DNA of 64,000 bases from Nocardia jiangxiensis NBRC 101359 (GTDB lineage: Bacteria; Actinomycetota; Actinomycetes; Mycobacteriales; Mycobacteriaceae). Of this stretch, positions 33,281-42,241 are shown piece by piece. Under the pieces are notes generated by a model that worked only from the letters and a program-made list of their open reading frames with translations, was not told the DNA's origin and did not search any database. Position 1 is the first letter of the stretch; each line of letters opens with the position of its first letter. The position numbers and the translations under genes were made by a program. The stretch lies in NCBI RefSeq assembly GCF_000308615.1, contig NZ_BAGB01000049.1:61226-125225 (forward strand), read 5' to 3'.

Positions 33281-34045
33281 TCAGCGCATCGCGGTCCGGC
33301 CGCCGTCGACCGGGATGATCGCGCCGGAGGTGTAGGCAGCACCCGGGCCCGCGAGATACAGTGCAGCGCCGACGATCTCGTCGGGATTACCGGCGCGGCC
33401 CAGCGGCAGCGCCTTCATCTTCTCGGCGACGACGTCCATATCCCACGCCTTGCTGATATCGGTCAGGAAGGGACCGGCCATGATGGCGTTCACCCGCACG
33501 TCGGGCCCATACGCCTGGGCGAATCCCTTGGTCAGGACGTTGAGACCGGCCTTGGCCGCGGCGTAGGGCAGATCCTCCGGGGTGGGCCGCTCCGACGCGA
33601 TCGAGCTGATGTTGATGATCGACCCGCCGCCGCCCGCGGCCATCCGCGGGCCGATCAGCGTCGTGAGCCGGAAGGCGCCCTTGAGGTTGACGTCGAACAC
33701 CTTGTCGAACAGCGCCTCGGAGACCTCCTCCAGGCTCGGGTACAGCGGCGACATCCCGGCGTTGTTGACCAGGATGTCGACCTTGCCGAATTCGTCGTAG
33801 ACCCGGGAAACCAAGCGCTCCTGCGCATCCCAGTCACCGACGTGGCACGCCACCGGCAGCGCACGCCGTCCGGTGGCCGCGGCGATCTCCGCCGCCAGCT
33901 TCTCGCAACTGTCGAGCTTGCGGCTGACGATCACCGTGTCGGCGCCGGCCCGCGCGAACGCGAGCACCATCTCACGGCCGAGTCCCCGGCTGCCGCCGGT
34001 GACCAGAGCGACCTTGCCGTCGAGCGGAAGAGTCGGAACAGTCAT
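33281..34045 (-). CDS. SDR family oxidoreductase
   Basis: A 254-residue classical SDR: TGGSRGLG, VSRKLDS (Arg-Lys after beta-2, favouring NADP), NNAGMSPLYPSLEEVSE, Ser in NISSIAS and YAAAK. PGAAYTSGAIIPVDGGRT is the usual C-terminal motif. It lies between an SDR and an ACAD in the ligase-thiolase operon. It probably handles a ketone/alcohol or enoyl intermediate. Confidence 0.85.
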   Translation of the reverse strand: MTVPTLPLDGKVALVTGGSRGLGREMVLAFARAGADTVIVSRKLDSCEKLAAEIAAATGRRALPVACHVGDWDAQERLVSRVYDEFGKVDILVNNAGMSPLYPSLEEVSEALFDKVFDVNLKGAFRLTTLIGPRMAAGGGGSIINISSIASERPTPEDLPYAAAKAGLNVLTKGFAQAYGPDVRVNAIMAGPFLTDISKAWDMDVVAEKMKALPLGRAGNPDEIVGAALYLAGPGAAYTSGAIIPVDGGRTAMR

Positions 34046-34081
34046 CGTTGTATCTCCTTGTCGGGCAGGCGAATACCGCGC

Positions 34082-34843
34082 TCAACGTGGGGCCATCCGG
34101 ATCGCGCCGTCGAGCCGGACGACCTCGCCGTTGAGCATCGGGTTGGATACGATATGCGCTGCGAGAGAACCGAATTCGGCCGGATTTCCCAGCCGGGCGG
34201 GGTGCGGGGTCTGCGCGCCGAGGGATGCCTTGGCCGCGTCGTCCAGGCCCGCGAGCAGCGGGGTGTCGAACAGCCCCGGCGCGATGGAGACGACTCGGAT
34301 CGCGAGCGATGCCAGATCCCGGGCCAACGGCAGCGTCATCCCGGCGACACCGGCCTTCGAGGCAGCGTAGGCGGCCTGGCCGATCTGTCCTTCGAAGGCC
34401 GCGACCGACGCGGTCGTCACGATGACACCGCGCTCCTCATCGTCGCGATCCAGGCGCGACATCCGCTCGGCGGCCAGCCGCACCACGTTGAACGTTCCGA
34501 TCAGATTGATCGTCACGACGCGAGTGAACACGTCCAGCGGAAAGACGCCCTGGCGGCCGACGACCCGCAGCGACCGGCCCGTGCCCGCGCAACTGACGAC
34601 CGCACGTAGCTCGCCGAATTCCTCGGCCGTGTCCAGAGCCCGCGCGACGGCGGACTCGTCGGTGATGTCCGCCGGAGCGAACACCGCGTTCTCCCCGAGT
34701 TCGGCGGCCACGGCCGCCCCCTGCGACGTCGGCAGATCGAGCAACACCACCTTCGATCCCAGATCGAGCATCTGCCGTGCCGTCGCCAGTCCGAGACCGG
34801 ACGCGCCGCCGGTGATGAGCGTGACCTTACCGTTGATATCCAC
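34082..34843 (-). CDS. SDR, HSD10-like 3-hydroxyacyl-CoA dehydrogenase
   Basis: A 253-residue SDR resembling 17-beta-HSD type 10/2-methyl-3-hydroxyacyl-CoA dehydrogenases: TGGASGLGLATARQML, VVLLDLPTSQG (NAD), the long insertion before the active site (RMSRLDRDDEERGVIVTTAS), YAASK and PGLFDTPLLAGL, which is characteristic of that group. It likely forms the 3-ketoacyl-CoA cleaved by the thiolase encoded 45 bases upstream. Confidence 0.85.
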   Translation of the reverse strand: MDINGKVTLITGGASGLGLATARQMLDLGSKVVLLDLPTSQGAAVAAELGENAVFAPADITDESAVARALDTAEEFGELRAVVSCAGTGRSLRVVGRQGVFPLDVFTRVVTINLIGTFNVVRLAAERMSRLDRDDEERGVIVTTASVAAFEGQIGQAAYAASKAGVAGMTLPLARDLASLAIRVVSIAPGLFDTPLLAGLDDAAKASLGAQTPHPARLGNPAEFGSLAAHIVSNPMLNGEVVRLDGAIRMAPR

Positions 34844-34888
34844 GAATGTGCCTTCCTCGGCTACTGTCGGAAATTCGTTGCGGGATGC

Positions 34889-36067
34889 TCAGATGCGTTC
34901 GACGAGTAGGGCATTGGCCATGCCGCCGTGTTCACACATCGTCTGCAGGCCGTACCGCCCGCCGGTGCGCTCGAGCTCGCCGACCATGGTGGCCAGCAGC
35001 CGCACACCGGAGGCGCCGATCGCGTGACCGAGCGCGATGGCGCCGCCGACCGGATTGAGCCGGTCCAGGTCCGCGTCGAACTCGCGCGCCCACGCCAGCG
35101 GCACCGAGGCGAATGCTTCGTTGACCTCGTAGACGTCGATATCGCCGACAGTCAGACCGGTGCGGTCCAGAAGCTTGCGCGTCGCGGGGATCGGCGCGGT
35201 CAGCATGTACACCGGGTCGTCACCGGCGACCGCGAAGTCGACGAAGCGTGCGCGGGGAGTCAGCCCCAGCTGTGCGGCCTTCTCCTCGGACATGATCAGC
35301 GTCGCTGCGGCCGCATCGGTGAGCGGCGAGGAGTTGCCGGGAGTGATCATCCAGCCCAGGCCGGGAAAACGCTGCGCCGACTCCTCGGAGTGGAACGAGG
35401 CGCGCAGCGTGCCCAGCCCCTCGACGGTGGTGGCGGCGCGGATCGTCTCGTCGACGGTGTGGACTCCATCGGGCACCGGAACCGGAACGATCTCGCGATC
35501 GAAATGACCTGCGGCGGCAGCCGCGGCGGCGCGCCGATGCGACTCGAACGCATACCGGTCGACATCCCCGCGACTCGCGCCGAACTTGCGCGCGACCAGT
35601 TCGGCGGCAACGCCCTGACTGATCCACCCCTGCGGATACCGCTGTGCGAGTGCGGTTCCCACCAGATCCCGCCCCATCGACGCGGTACCCATCGGAACAC
35701 GGCTCATCGATTCGACGCCGCAGGCGATCACGACGTCGTAGGCGCCCGCGATGACGCCCTGCGCCGCGAAGTGGACCGCCTGCTGACTCGAACCGCACGC
35801 GCGCGTCACGGTCGTGGCCGGTGTGGATTCGGGCAGACCCGCGGCCAGAGCCGCGGAACGGGTGATGTTTCCGGCCTGCTCCGAAGCCTGGCTGACACAC
35901 CCGCCGATGACGTCGTCGACGAGAGCGGGGTCGATACCGCTGCGCGACACGAGTGAGCGCAGCACCTCGGCCAGCAGGTCGATCGGGTGCACGCCGGACA
36001 GCGCGCCACCGGGCTTGCCACGGCCGGACGCCGAACGGACGACGTCGACGATCACGGCATTTCGCAT
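34889..36067 (-). CDS. thiolase (3-ketoacyl-CoA thiolase)
   Basis: A 392-residue degradative thiolase with all catalytic residues: Cys in TRACGSSQQAVHFA (about 90), NEAFASVPLAW, His in IALGHAIGASG (about 350) and the second Cys in TMCEHGGMANALL (about 380). GGAGG precedes the ATG at 36067; the longer frame is a shadow of the ligase. It is second in the five-gene operon after the acyl-CoA synthetase. Confidence 0.92.
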   Translation of the reverse strand: MRNAVIVDVVRSASGRGKPGGALSGVHPIDLLAEVLRSLVSRSGIDPALVDDVIGGCVSQASEQAGNITRSAALAAGLPESTPATTVTRACGSSQQAVHFAAQGVIAGAYDVVIACGVESMSRVPMGTASMGRDLVGTALAQRYPQGWISQGVAAELVARKFGASRGDVDRYAFESHRRAAAAAAAGHFDREIVPVPVPDGVHTVDETIRAATTVEGLGTLRASFHSEESAQRFPGLGWMITPGNSSPLTDAAAATLIMSEEKAAQLGLTPRARFVDFAVAGDDPVYMLTAPIPATRKLLDRTGLTVGDIDVYEVNEAFASVPLAWAREFDADLDRLNPVGGAIALGHAIGASGVRLLATMVGELERTGGRYGLQTMCEHGGMANALLVERI

Positions 36068-36114
36068 GGATCCTCCAGGAGAACGGAAACCTATGGTGAA
36101 CAGATGTTTCGGGG

Positions 36115-37593
36115 TCAGCCCGCGACCCGCGCGACCAGATCGCGGCGGACCAGCTTTCCGGTGGCGGTCCTGGGCAGTTCGTCCACGAACACGACCTCGT
36201 CGGGCGTACGGGAGCCACGCAGACGTTCGCGGCACCACGTCCGGATCTCCTCCGGGCCGACATGATCGGCGGCGTTCGGCACGATGACCGCGCAGATCCG
36301 CTCGCCCCACTCGTCGTCGGGAACGCCGATGACGGCGACCTCGCGCACATCGTCGTGGTGCACCAGGACGTCCTCGATCTCGGCCGGCGCGATGTTCTCA
36401 CCACCGCGAATGATGGTGTCGTCGGCGCGGCCGCCGATGTAGAGGTAGCCGTCCTCGATGCGGGCCTGATCCCGGGTCGGGAACCAGCCTTCGGCGTCCA
36501 GTGCCGAGCCCTTGCCCATGTATTCCCCGCTGACCTGCGCGCCCCGCACCCACAGCAGACCGGTCTCGCCGTCGGCCAGCACGGTGCCGTCCTCGTCCCG
36601 GATCTGGGCCTGCATACCGGGCACGATCCGTCCGACCGACGACAACCGGCCACGAATACTCGGATCCGCCAACGCTTCGCGGTGATCGTCGGGACCGAGC
36701 ACAGCGATCGTCGAACTGGTCTCGGTGAGTCCGTAGGCGTTGACGAAACCGGTGTCGGGGAACGCTTCGAGCGCACGCTCGAGTACGGGTTGCGGCATCC
36801 GCGCGCCGCCGTATGCCAGCGATGCCAAGGTGGGCGCGTCACCCGGTGCGCCGTTCAGATGCTCGACGATGCGCGCGAGCATGGTGGGCACCACCATCGC
36901 GCCGATGATCCCCTCCCCCCGCACGACATCCAGCCAGCCCTGCGGGGTGAAGTCCGGCAGATACACCATCCGGCGGCCCGCGTATATGTTGCTGAGCACC
37001 GCGCCCATACCGGCGATATGATACGGCGGCGTACTGACCAATGTCGCGTCCTGCTCTGCGGCGGAACCGAATTCGACCGTATTGAGCAGATAGGACAGCA
37101 GGTGCTGGTGACGCAGCAGCACGCCCTTGGGGGCCGAGGTGGTGCCGCTGGTGAACAGCACGACCGCGGTGGCGTCGTCGGGGGCGACGCCCGCCACGGT
37201 GTGCCCGGCCGAACCCGCGAGTTCGAGGAACTGCGCGCTGGTGAGAACGGTGTCGGCGGCGCCGTCGAGTGTGTCCCGGTACGCCGGATCGGCGACGATC
37301 ATCGGCCGCTCGAGCTGCCCGATCAGATCGCGCAACTGGTCGGTCGCGAGCCGGTAGTTCAGCGGCGCGATCGGGATCCCGGCGCGGGCGGCCGCGAAGG
37401 TCAGCACCGGCAGTACCGGCCCGTTGACCCCGACGAACACCAGGTGCGCGGCGCCGTGTTCGGTCAGCACCCCGGCGCCACGGGACGCGGCATCGTTGAG
37501 CTGCTGGTAGGTCATCCCGGAGTCGCGGCGTCCCACGGCCAACCTGTCCGGATGGACCGATACAGCCATGTCCAGAACCATTTCGATACCCAT
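36115..37593 (-). CDS. AMP-dependent acyl-CoA synthetase
   Basis: A 492-residue ANL-superfamily ligase that activates a carboxylic acid to its CoA ester via an acyl-adenylate. P-loop: VLFTSGTTSAPKGVLLRHQH (about 146-165). Adenylate motif: YGLTETSS (about 289). Hinge: GGRADDTIIRGGENIAPAEI. C-terminal catalytic Lys: PRTATGKLVRRDL. Length is a little short for long-chain FadD and fits medium or cyclic acids. It is the first gene of the operon and probably starts the pathway or activates a cleavage product. Confidence 0.92.
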   Translation of the reverse strand: MGIEMVLDMAVSVHPDRLAVGRRDSGMTYQQLNDAASRGAGVLTEHGAAHLVFVGVNGPVLPVLTFAAARAGIPIAPLNYRLATDQLRDLIGQLERPMIVADPAYRDTLDGAADTVLTSAQFLELAGSAGHTVAGVAPDDATAVVLFTSGTTSAPKGVLLRHQHLLSYLLNTVEFGSAAEQDATLVSTPPYHIAGMGAVLSNIYAGRRMVYLPDFTPQGWLDVVRGEGIIGAMVVPTMLARIVEHLNGAPGDAPTLASLAYGGARMPQPVLERALEAFPDTGFVNAYGLTETSSTIAVLGPDDHREALADPSIRGRLSSVGRIVPGMQAQIRDEDGTVLADGETGLLWVRGAQVSGEYMGKGSALDAEGWFPTRDQARIEDGYLYIGGRADDTIIRGGENIAPAEIEDVLVHHDDVREVAVIGVPDDEWGERICAVIVPNAADHVGPEEIRTWCRERLRGSRTPDEVVFVDELPRTATGKLVRRDLVARVAG

Positions 37594-37844
37594 TGCACCA
37601 CCTGGTGAGAACGCTTCGATTGATCATCTGCGCCCAGCGTGCCGGATCGTGTACGACCGGCAACCTCCGGGCAGCCTGCCTCAAACGATAACAACCATGC
37701 GCCTCAATTTGAAATAATTCATGACAATGGTTGCTAGAGATGTGTAGGCTCCGGTGAGCGTGAACGACCTGGGTCACTCCGCTTCGCCCACTCCGAGCAC
37801 AGGGCCGCGCACGCGGCAGACAGGGAAGACACGAGGTGAATTCG
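37594..37844. promoter_or_regulatory. divergent control region ligase operon / kinase operon
   Basis: Two copies of the shared element face each other: 37688-37698 (reverse complement ATGGTTGTTAT) and 37727-37737 (ATGGTTGCTAG). TAGGCT at 37745-37750 is the likely -10 box for the kinase operon. The remaining ~90 bases on each side show no gene. Confidence 0.65.
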
Positions 37845-38891
37845 ATGACCGATCCGGATCCGGTGGACGTCGCCACACTGACGGCGTGGCTCGACCGGAA
37901 CGAGGTCGGGACCGGCCCCGTCACCGATCTGTTCGCGTTGACGGGCGGCACCCAGAACATCCTCGCCCGGTTCTCCCGGGGCGGCGCCGACTACGTCTTC
38001 CGCCGTCCGCCACTGCACAAGCGCAGCAACAGCGACGAGACGATGCGGCGCGAAGCACGGCTGCTCGCCGCGCTCGCCGACAGCGCGGTACCCCATCCGC
38101 GCCTCGTCTCCGTATGCGATGACCTCGACGTTCTGGGATGCGTCTTCTTCGTCATGGCGGCCGTCGACGGATTCACCGCCACCACCGAGGTGCCCGAACC
38201 GTTCGCCTCCTCCCCCGATCTACAGCACGCGATGGGCCTGTCCATCGTCGACGGCGCGGCGACTCTCGCGCAGGTGGACCCGGCGCTTCTGGGCCAGGCC
38301 CAGCTCGCTCGCGCCGACGGCTGGATCGAACGGCAGGTCGACCGCTGGCGGCGACAACTCGACTCGTATCACGAACTCGACGGCTGGCCGGGCCCCGAAC
38401 TCGACGGTGTCGACGAGATCGGCCGGTGGCTCGACGCGCACCGGCCCGCGCAGTGGCGCAAGGGAATCATCCACGGCGACTATCACTTCGGAAACGTCAT
38501 GTTCCACCGCGACCGTCCGGCAGTGGCGGCGATCGTCGACTGGGAACTGGGCACCGTCGGAGATCCGCTTCTCGACCTGGGCCACCTCCTGGCAACCTGG
38601 CCCGACCCCACCGAATCCCGCACCGTGGGACTCGCGCGCCGGCTGGACGGCCTGCCCGCACGCGCGGAGGTCATCGCCCGCTACGGCGCCGTCAGCGGCC
38701 GGGACATGTCCGAATTCGACTGGTATCAGGTGCTCGCCTGCTACCGCCTCGCCATCATCCTCGAAGGCACCCATGCGCGCGCCTGCGCCGGCAAGGCCGA
38801 CGCCGCGCTCGGCCGTCGCTTCCACGGCGTCTCCCAGGCCCTGCTCGACCAGGCGCTCAGGCTCGTCCGGCCGTCATCCGAAACCCGCTGA
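37845..38891 (+). CDS. phosphotransferase of the ACAD10/11 kinase type
   Basis: A 348-residue APH-fold kinase. ATP-side motif: LTGGTQNILARFSRGGADYV. Catalytic loop: IIHGDYHFGNVMFH (about 206-219). Metal Asp: AIVDWELGTVGDPLLDLGHL (about 229-248). This is the acyl-CoA-dehydrogenase-associated subfamily (ACAD10/11 N-terminal kinase, LvaA), which phosphorylates 4-hydroxyacyl-CoA, not antibiotics. The ACAD10/11-like partner is at 31932. The ATG at 37845 has GAGGTG six bases upstream; a GTG at 37836 overlaps that site. A crotonase follows after 19 bases. Confidence 0.85.
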   Translation: MTDPDPVDVATLTAWLDRNEVGTGPVTDLFALTGGTQNILARFSRGGADYVFRRPPLHKRSNSDETMRREARLLAALADSAVPHPRLVSVCDDLDVLGCVFFVMAAVDGFTATTEVPEPFASSPDLQHAMGLSIVDGAATLAQVDPALLGQAQLARADGWIERQVDRWRRQLDSYHELDGWPGPELDGVDEIGRWLDAHRPAQWRKGIIHGDYHFGNVMFHRDRPAVAAIVDWELGTVGDPLLDLGHLLATWPDPTESRTVGLARRLDGLPARAEVIARYGAVSGRDMSEFDWYQVLACYRLAIILEGTHARACAGKADAALGRRFHGVSQALLDQALRLVRPSSETR

Positions 38892-38910
38892 CCGGAAAGA
38901 ACATTCACTG

Positions 38911-39828
38911 ATGTCCCACGATCCCACCACGCCGGCCGACTACCGGTACCTGCGCTACGAGACCCACGACGACGGCACGATCGTGCGAATCGTGTTGAAC
39001 CGCACCAAATATCGCAACGCCCAGAACCGCGGTCTGCTCGTGGAGCTCACCGAGGCATTCCTGCGGGCCGAGGCCGACGACACGGTACGCGTGGTGATCC
39101 TGGCCGGCGACGGGCAGGTGTTCTCCTCCGGCCACGATCTCGGCAGCTCCGAATACCAGGCCGAACGCAATCCCGGCCCCGATCAGCACTGGTCGTTCAC
39201 CTGCACCGGCGCCACGCACGACGCCGTCGAATCCCGCTACCACCAGGAGTGGCACTACTTCTACGAGAACACCGTGCGGTGGCGCAAACTCCGCAAGATC
39301 ACCATCGCGCAGGTGCACGGCAACGTCTTCTCCGCGGCCCTGATGCTGATGTGGGCGTGCGATCTCATCGTCGCCGCGGAAGGTACGCGGTTCGCCGACG
39401 TGGTCGCGACCCGGCTGGGCATGTGTGGCGTCGAATACTTCGGCCACCCTTGGGAATTCGGCCCGCGCAAGACCAAGGAACTGCTGCTCACCGGTGACTG
39501 CATCGACGCCGAGGACGCCCGCGCGCTGGGCATGGTGAGCAAGATCTTCCCGGCGGACGATCTGGGCGAGCGAACCCTGGATTTCGCCCGCCGGATCGCG
39601 CGGGTGCCGACAATGGCCGCTTTGCTGGTCAAGGATTCGGTGAATCAGAGCCAGGACGCGATGGGCTTCTCCCAGGCGCTGGATTCCTGCTTCTCGATCC
39701 ACCAGCTCGCGCACGCGCAGTGGACCCATCTGTCCGGCGGCAAGAGCCCGGTCGGAACCCCGGAACTCGGTCTGCCCGACTGGAAGTCGGCGCCGCCGAT
39801 CGAGCGGGCGGACCCCTACACCCCCTGA
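38911..39828 (+). CDS. enoyl-CoA hydratase/isomerase family protein
   Basis: A 305-residue crotonase, longer than usual through an insertion after the first oxyanion segment (QVFSSGHDLGSSEYQAERNP, then about 35 extra residues). The second oxyanion segment reads QVHGNVFSAALMLMWACDL, where the common GG-C-E is replaced, and Glu appears later in GVEYFGHPWEFG. It may therefore be an isomerase or lyase rather than a standard hydratase. It is co-transcribed with the kinase. GGAAAG lies ten bases before the ATG. Confidence 0.82.
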   Translation: MSHDPTTPADYRYLRYETHDDGTIVRIVLNRTKYRNAQNRGLLVELTEAFLRAEADDTVRVVILAGDGQVFSSGHDLGSSEYQAERNPGPDQHWSFTCTGATHDAVESRYHQEWHYFYENTVRWRKLRKITIAQVHGNVFSAALMLMWACDLIVAAEGTRFADVVATRLGMCGVEYFGHPWEFGPRKTKELLLTGDCIDAEDARALGMVSKIFPADDLGERTLDFARRIARVPTMAALLVKDSVNQSQDAMGFSQALDSCFSIHQLAHAQWTHLSGGKSPVGTPELGLPDWKSAPPIERADPYTP

Positions 39829-39930
39829 ACAGGTCCGGCCGGTGCACGGCCGTCGACCCACACCGGCGTCACGCCGGGGCTACACCTTCTCGGCAATGCA
39901 GCCGAGGAGCCCGAAGAGAGGAAACCCCTG

Positions 39931-40638
39931 ATGAGGAAGATTGCTGCGACCTGCGCGTTGGTCGCCGGAGCCGCCGTGGGCATCGCGGGGACCGCGCATG
40001 CGGCCCCGCCGCCGGAGTCGATCCACTACACGACCTCCGCCACCCCCACCGGGACCGTCGTCAAGACCGATGCGGGATCCATGACCGTCGAGAACGGCGT
40101 GTTCAAGATCAAGAGCGCCAATGGAACCGTGCTCGCCGGATCCGATCTGTCGTTCCGGGTGGACGATTTCGTCTTCCCGATCGCCGCGAAGATCAGCGGC
40201 CACACCGCGACGCTGACCCCCCAGTTCGACCTCGCACACGCCAGCTACCGCCCGGTCGCCCTGCCGTTCGAGGACCAGGCGCCCTTCAAGAATCAGTACG
40301 ACCGTGAGCAGGCCGCCTGGAGCCGCATGGCCAGCACGATCACCACCGGCGCGACCGTCGGAACCATGGTGGGCGGCCTGAGCGGCGCGGCAATCGGTTG
40401 CGTGCTCGGCGGCATCGCCGGTGCCACCGTCGCCGCCGCGACCATCGTCGGCATGTTCGGTCCGTTCATTCCCGCGGCCGCCGTAGGCTGCCTCGGTGGC
40501 ATCGTGGCCATCGGCGCACTGGGCACCGTCGTCGGCCAGTTGCTGGTGACCGCTCCGCTCACGATCATGGCTGCGGTGCAGTACTTCACCACCATCAACG
40601 AACCCGCACCGCGCCCCGCTCCGGCGACCGCGAAGTAG
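39931..40638 (+). CDS. secreted protein with glycine-rich membrane-like C-terminus
   Basis: A 235-residue protein of unknown function. It has a signal peptide (MRKIAATCALVAGAAVGIAG, cleavage after TAHA), then about 90 residues of beta-rich sequence (TTSATPTGTVVKTDAGSMTV). A long Gly/Ala stretch with glycine-zipper spacing from about 135 to 215 (TVGTMVGGLSGAAIGCVLGG) suggests membrane insertion. Proteins of this layout are frequent in Nocardia cell envelopes. It is a lone gene with a terminator hairpin 60 bases downstream. Confidence 0.75.
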   Translation: MRKIAATCALVAGAAVGIAGTAHAAPPPESIHYTTSATPTGTVVKTDAGSMTVENGVFKIKSANGTVLAGSDLSFRVDDFVFPIAAKISGHTATLTPQFDLAHASYRPVALPFEDQAPFKNQYDREQAAWSRMASTITTGATVGTMVGGLSGAAIGCVLGGIAGATVAAATIVGMFGPFIPAAAVGCLGGIVAIGALGTVVGQLLVTAPLTIMAAVQYFTTINEPAPRPAPATAK

Positions 40639-40698
40639 CTCGCTAGCACCGGGGACATCCGACCACCGAACGATCGGACACTGTCCCCGCATGCCGAT

Positions 40699-40724
40699 GC
40701 GGCCGATTCTTCCGAATCGGCCGC
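40699..40724 (+). terminator. terminator after secreted protein gene
   Basis: Perfect 11-bp stem (40699-40709 with 40714-40724) and a 4-base loop. An imperfect hairpin based on GGGGACA lies just before it. Confidence 0.7.
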
Positions 40725-40765
40725 GGGCCGCAACGCCGTCCACCCCTCAGAACCCATTGCACGTG

Positions 40766-40791
40766 CCGTTATATAGCGGTACATTAAATAA
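40766..40791 (+). promoter_or_regulatory. AT-rich promoter of permease with near-palindrome
   Basis: CCGTTATATAGCGG (40766-40779) is symmetrical at 12 of 14 positions and overlaps TATA-like -10 sequence. It is followed by ATTAAATAA up to the GTG, suggesting a short or absent leader and a possible operator. Confidence 0.4.
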
Positions 40792-42201
40792 GTGCATAAA
40801 GAGGGCGGGGTCGCCGCACCCCCATGGTGGCGACGAGTCAGCGACGAGGTCGAGACGGTCGGGGTGGCCCCGGTACCCGACGACCAGCGAAATGCCACTG
40901 CCGGAAAGCTTTTCATCACCTGGGCCATGACCGCGGCCTCGGCGATGACGCCGCTGATCGGCGCGATTCTGTACCCCTACGGCCTGTGGTACACGATCGG
41001 TGCGATGGTGGTCAGCTGGCTGATCTTCCTCGTCCCGTGCGGGCTGTTCTCCGAGATGGGCCGGGAGCTGCCGCTGACCGCGCTGGTGGTCGCCCGCCGC
41101 ACCTACGGCCGGTCGGCGACGTTTCTGCTCTCGACCCTGTTCTCCTTCGTCAACATGGCCTTCTTCGGGCTCAATGCCGCCGGCGGCGCCCATATCCTCG
41201 CCGCGCTGACCCACACCGGCGCAGCGCCCTGGTACTGGATCATCGGCGGATCGAACGTGGTGCTGGTGCTGTTCGGGTTCAAGTGGCTCGAATATTTCTA
41301 TCGCTACACCGCACTGCTGTTCCTGATCTGTTACGGCGCGCTGACCGTCTATCTGGCAACGCACTATTCGCTGCACGTCCCGGCGCAGACCACCCCGATG
41401 CAGTGGGGCACGGCGATTTCGGTGATCGGCGGATTCTGCATCCTGTCCTGGACCTACAAGACCTCCACGGTCTCGCGCTTCTGCCTCCCGGCCGACCGAA
41501 CTCCCCAGCGGCGCTGGTACTTTCTCGCACCGAGCCTGGGAATCATGGTCCCCAACCTGGCCATGGGCATCATGGGCGCGTACTCGAAGGAGGCGACCGG
41601 CGACTGGAACATCGCCGTCGCCGGCGCGCACATCCCCGGGTGGGGCGCGGTGGCGGCACTGGGTGTGGCACTGGCGATCATGCACATCAACGCCATGAAC
41701 CTCTACCCCGCGACCGTCGATATCCTGGTGTCCCTCAACACCATTCGAACCCCGCGCAGCTGGGAACAGCCCATCGCGACGATCGTGCTGGGCATTCTCG
41801 GCGTCCTGCTCGCCCAGGCCGGAATCCTCTCGCACGCAGAAACTTTCGTCACCGATGCCGGAGAACTGCTCGGCCCCTTCACATTCGTCATGATCGTCGA
41901 CTGGCTCTGGGGCCTGCGCGACAAACACGACATCGACAGTTACTTCCGCCCAGCGCACACGACCGCCGACCGGTGGCGCCCGGCCGCCCTGTCCTGTTTC
42001 CTGGCGGGCTTCATCGTCAGCTTCTGGGGCACACACTTCCTCCCCGCGGCCTTCTACCACGCCGTACCCCTGAGCCTGGTCGGCTCCCTCACCGCAGCCC
42101 TGAGCTACGCAACCGTTCTGTTCGTACGGCGTCGCCGCTCATCCGACGAGGACCGCACCGTCGTCATCGAAACCATCCCGGCTCCCCTGCACAAAGCCTG
42201 A
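40792..42201 (+). CDS. purine-cytosine permease-like (NCS1) transporter
   Basis: A 469-residue polytopic protein with about 12 hydrophobic segments. It resembles the NCS1/cytosine permease group: FITWAMTAASAMTPLIGAIL in TM1, RRTYGRSATFLLSTLFSFVN in TM3, and HINAMNLYPATVDILVSL in TM8. It should import a nucleobase, allantoin-like or related small heterocycle by cation symport. The GTG at 40792 has no ribosome binding site; a later GTG (codon 25) is possible. No catabolic partner is adjacent. Confidence 0.8.
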   Translation: MHKEGGVAAPPWWRRVSDEVETVGVAPVPDDQRNATAGKLFITWAMTAASAMTPLIGAILYPYGLWYTIGAMVVSWLIFLVPCGLFSEMGRELPLTALVVARRTYGRSATFLLSTLFSFVNMAFFGLNAAGGAHILAALTHTGAAPWYWIIGGSNVVLVLFGFKWLEYFYRYTALLFLICYGALTVYLATHYSLHVPAQTTPMQWGTAISVIGGFCILSWTYKTSTVSRFCLPADRTPQRRWYFLAPSLGIMVPNLAMGIMGAYSKEATGDWNIAVAGAHIPGWGAVAALGVALAIMHINAMNLYPATVDILVSLNTIRTPRSWEQPIATIVLGILGVLLAQAGILSHAETFVTDAGELLGPFTFVMIVDWLWGLRDKHDIDSYFRPAHTTADRWRPAALSCFLAGFIVSFWGTHFLPAAFYHAVPLSLVGSLTAALSYATVLFVRRRRSSDEDRTVVIETIPAPLHKA

Positions 42202-42241
42202 GCAACGCCCGATCCTCGAGGCAGGCCGCTGACGAAGCGTC

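Noticed and set aside
37845..38891. Aminoglycoside phosphotransferase (resistance gene)
   Set aside because: The fold is shared, but the motifs and the acyl-CoA gene context fit the ACAD10/11 kinase group; the 42242 protein likewise fits fructosamine kinases.
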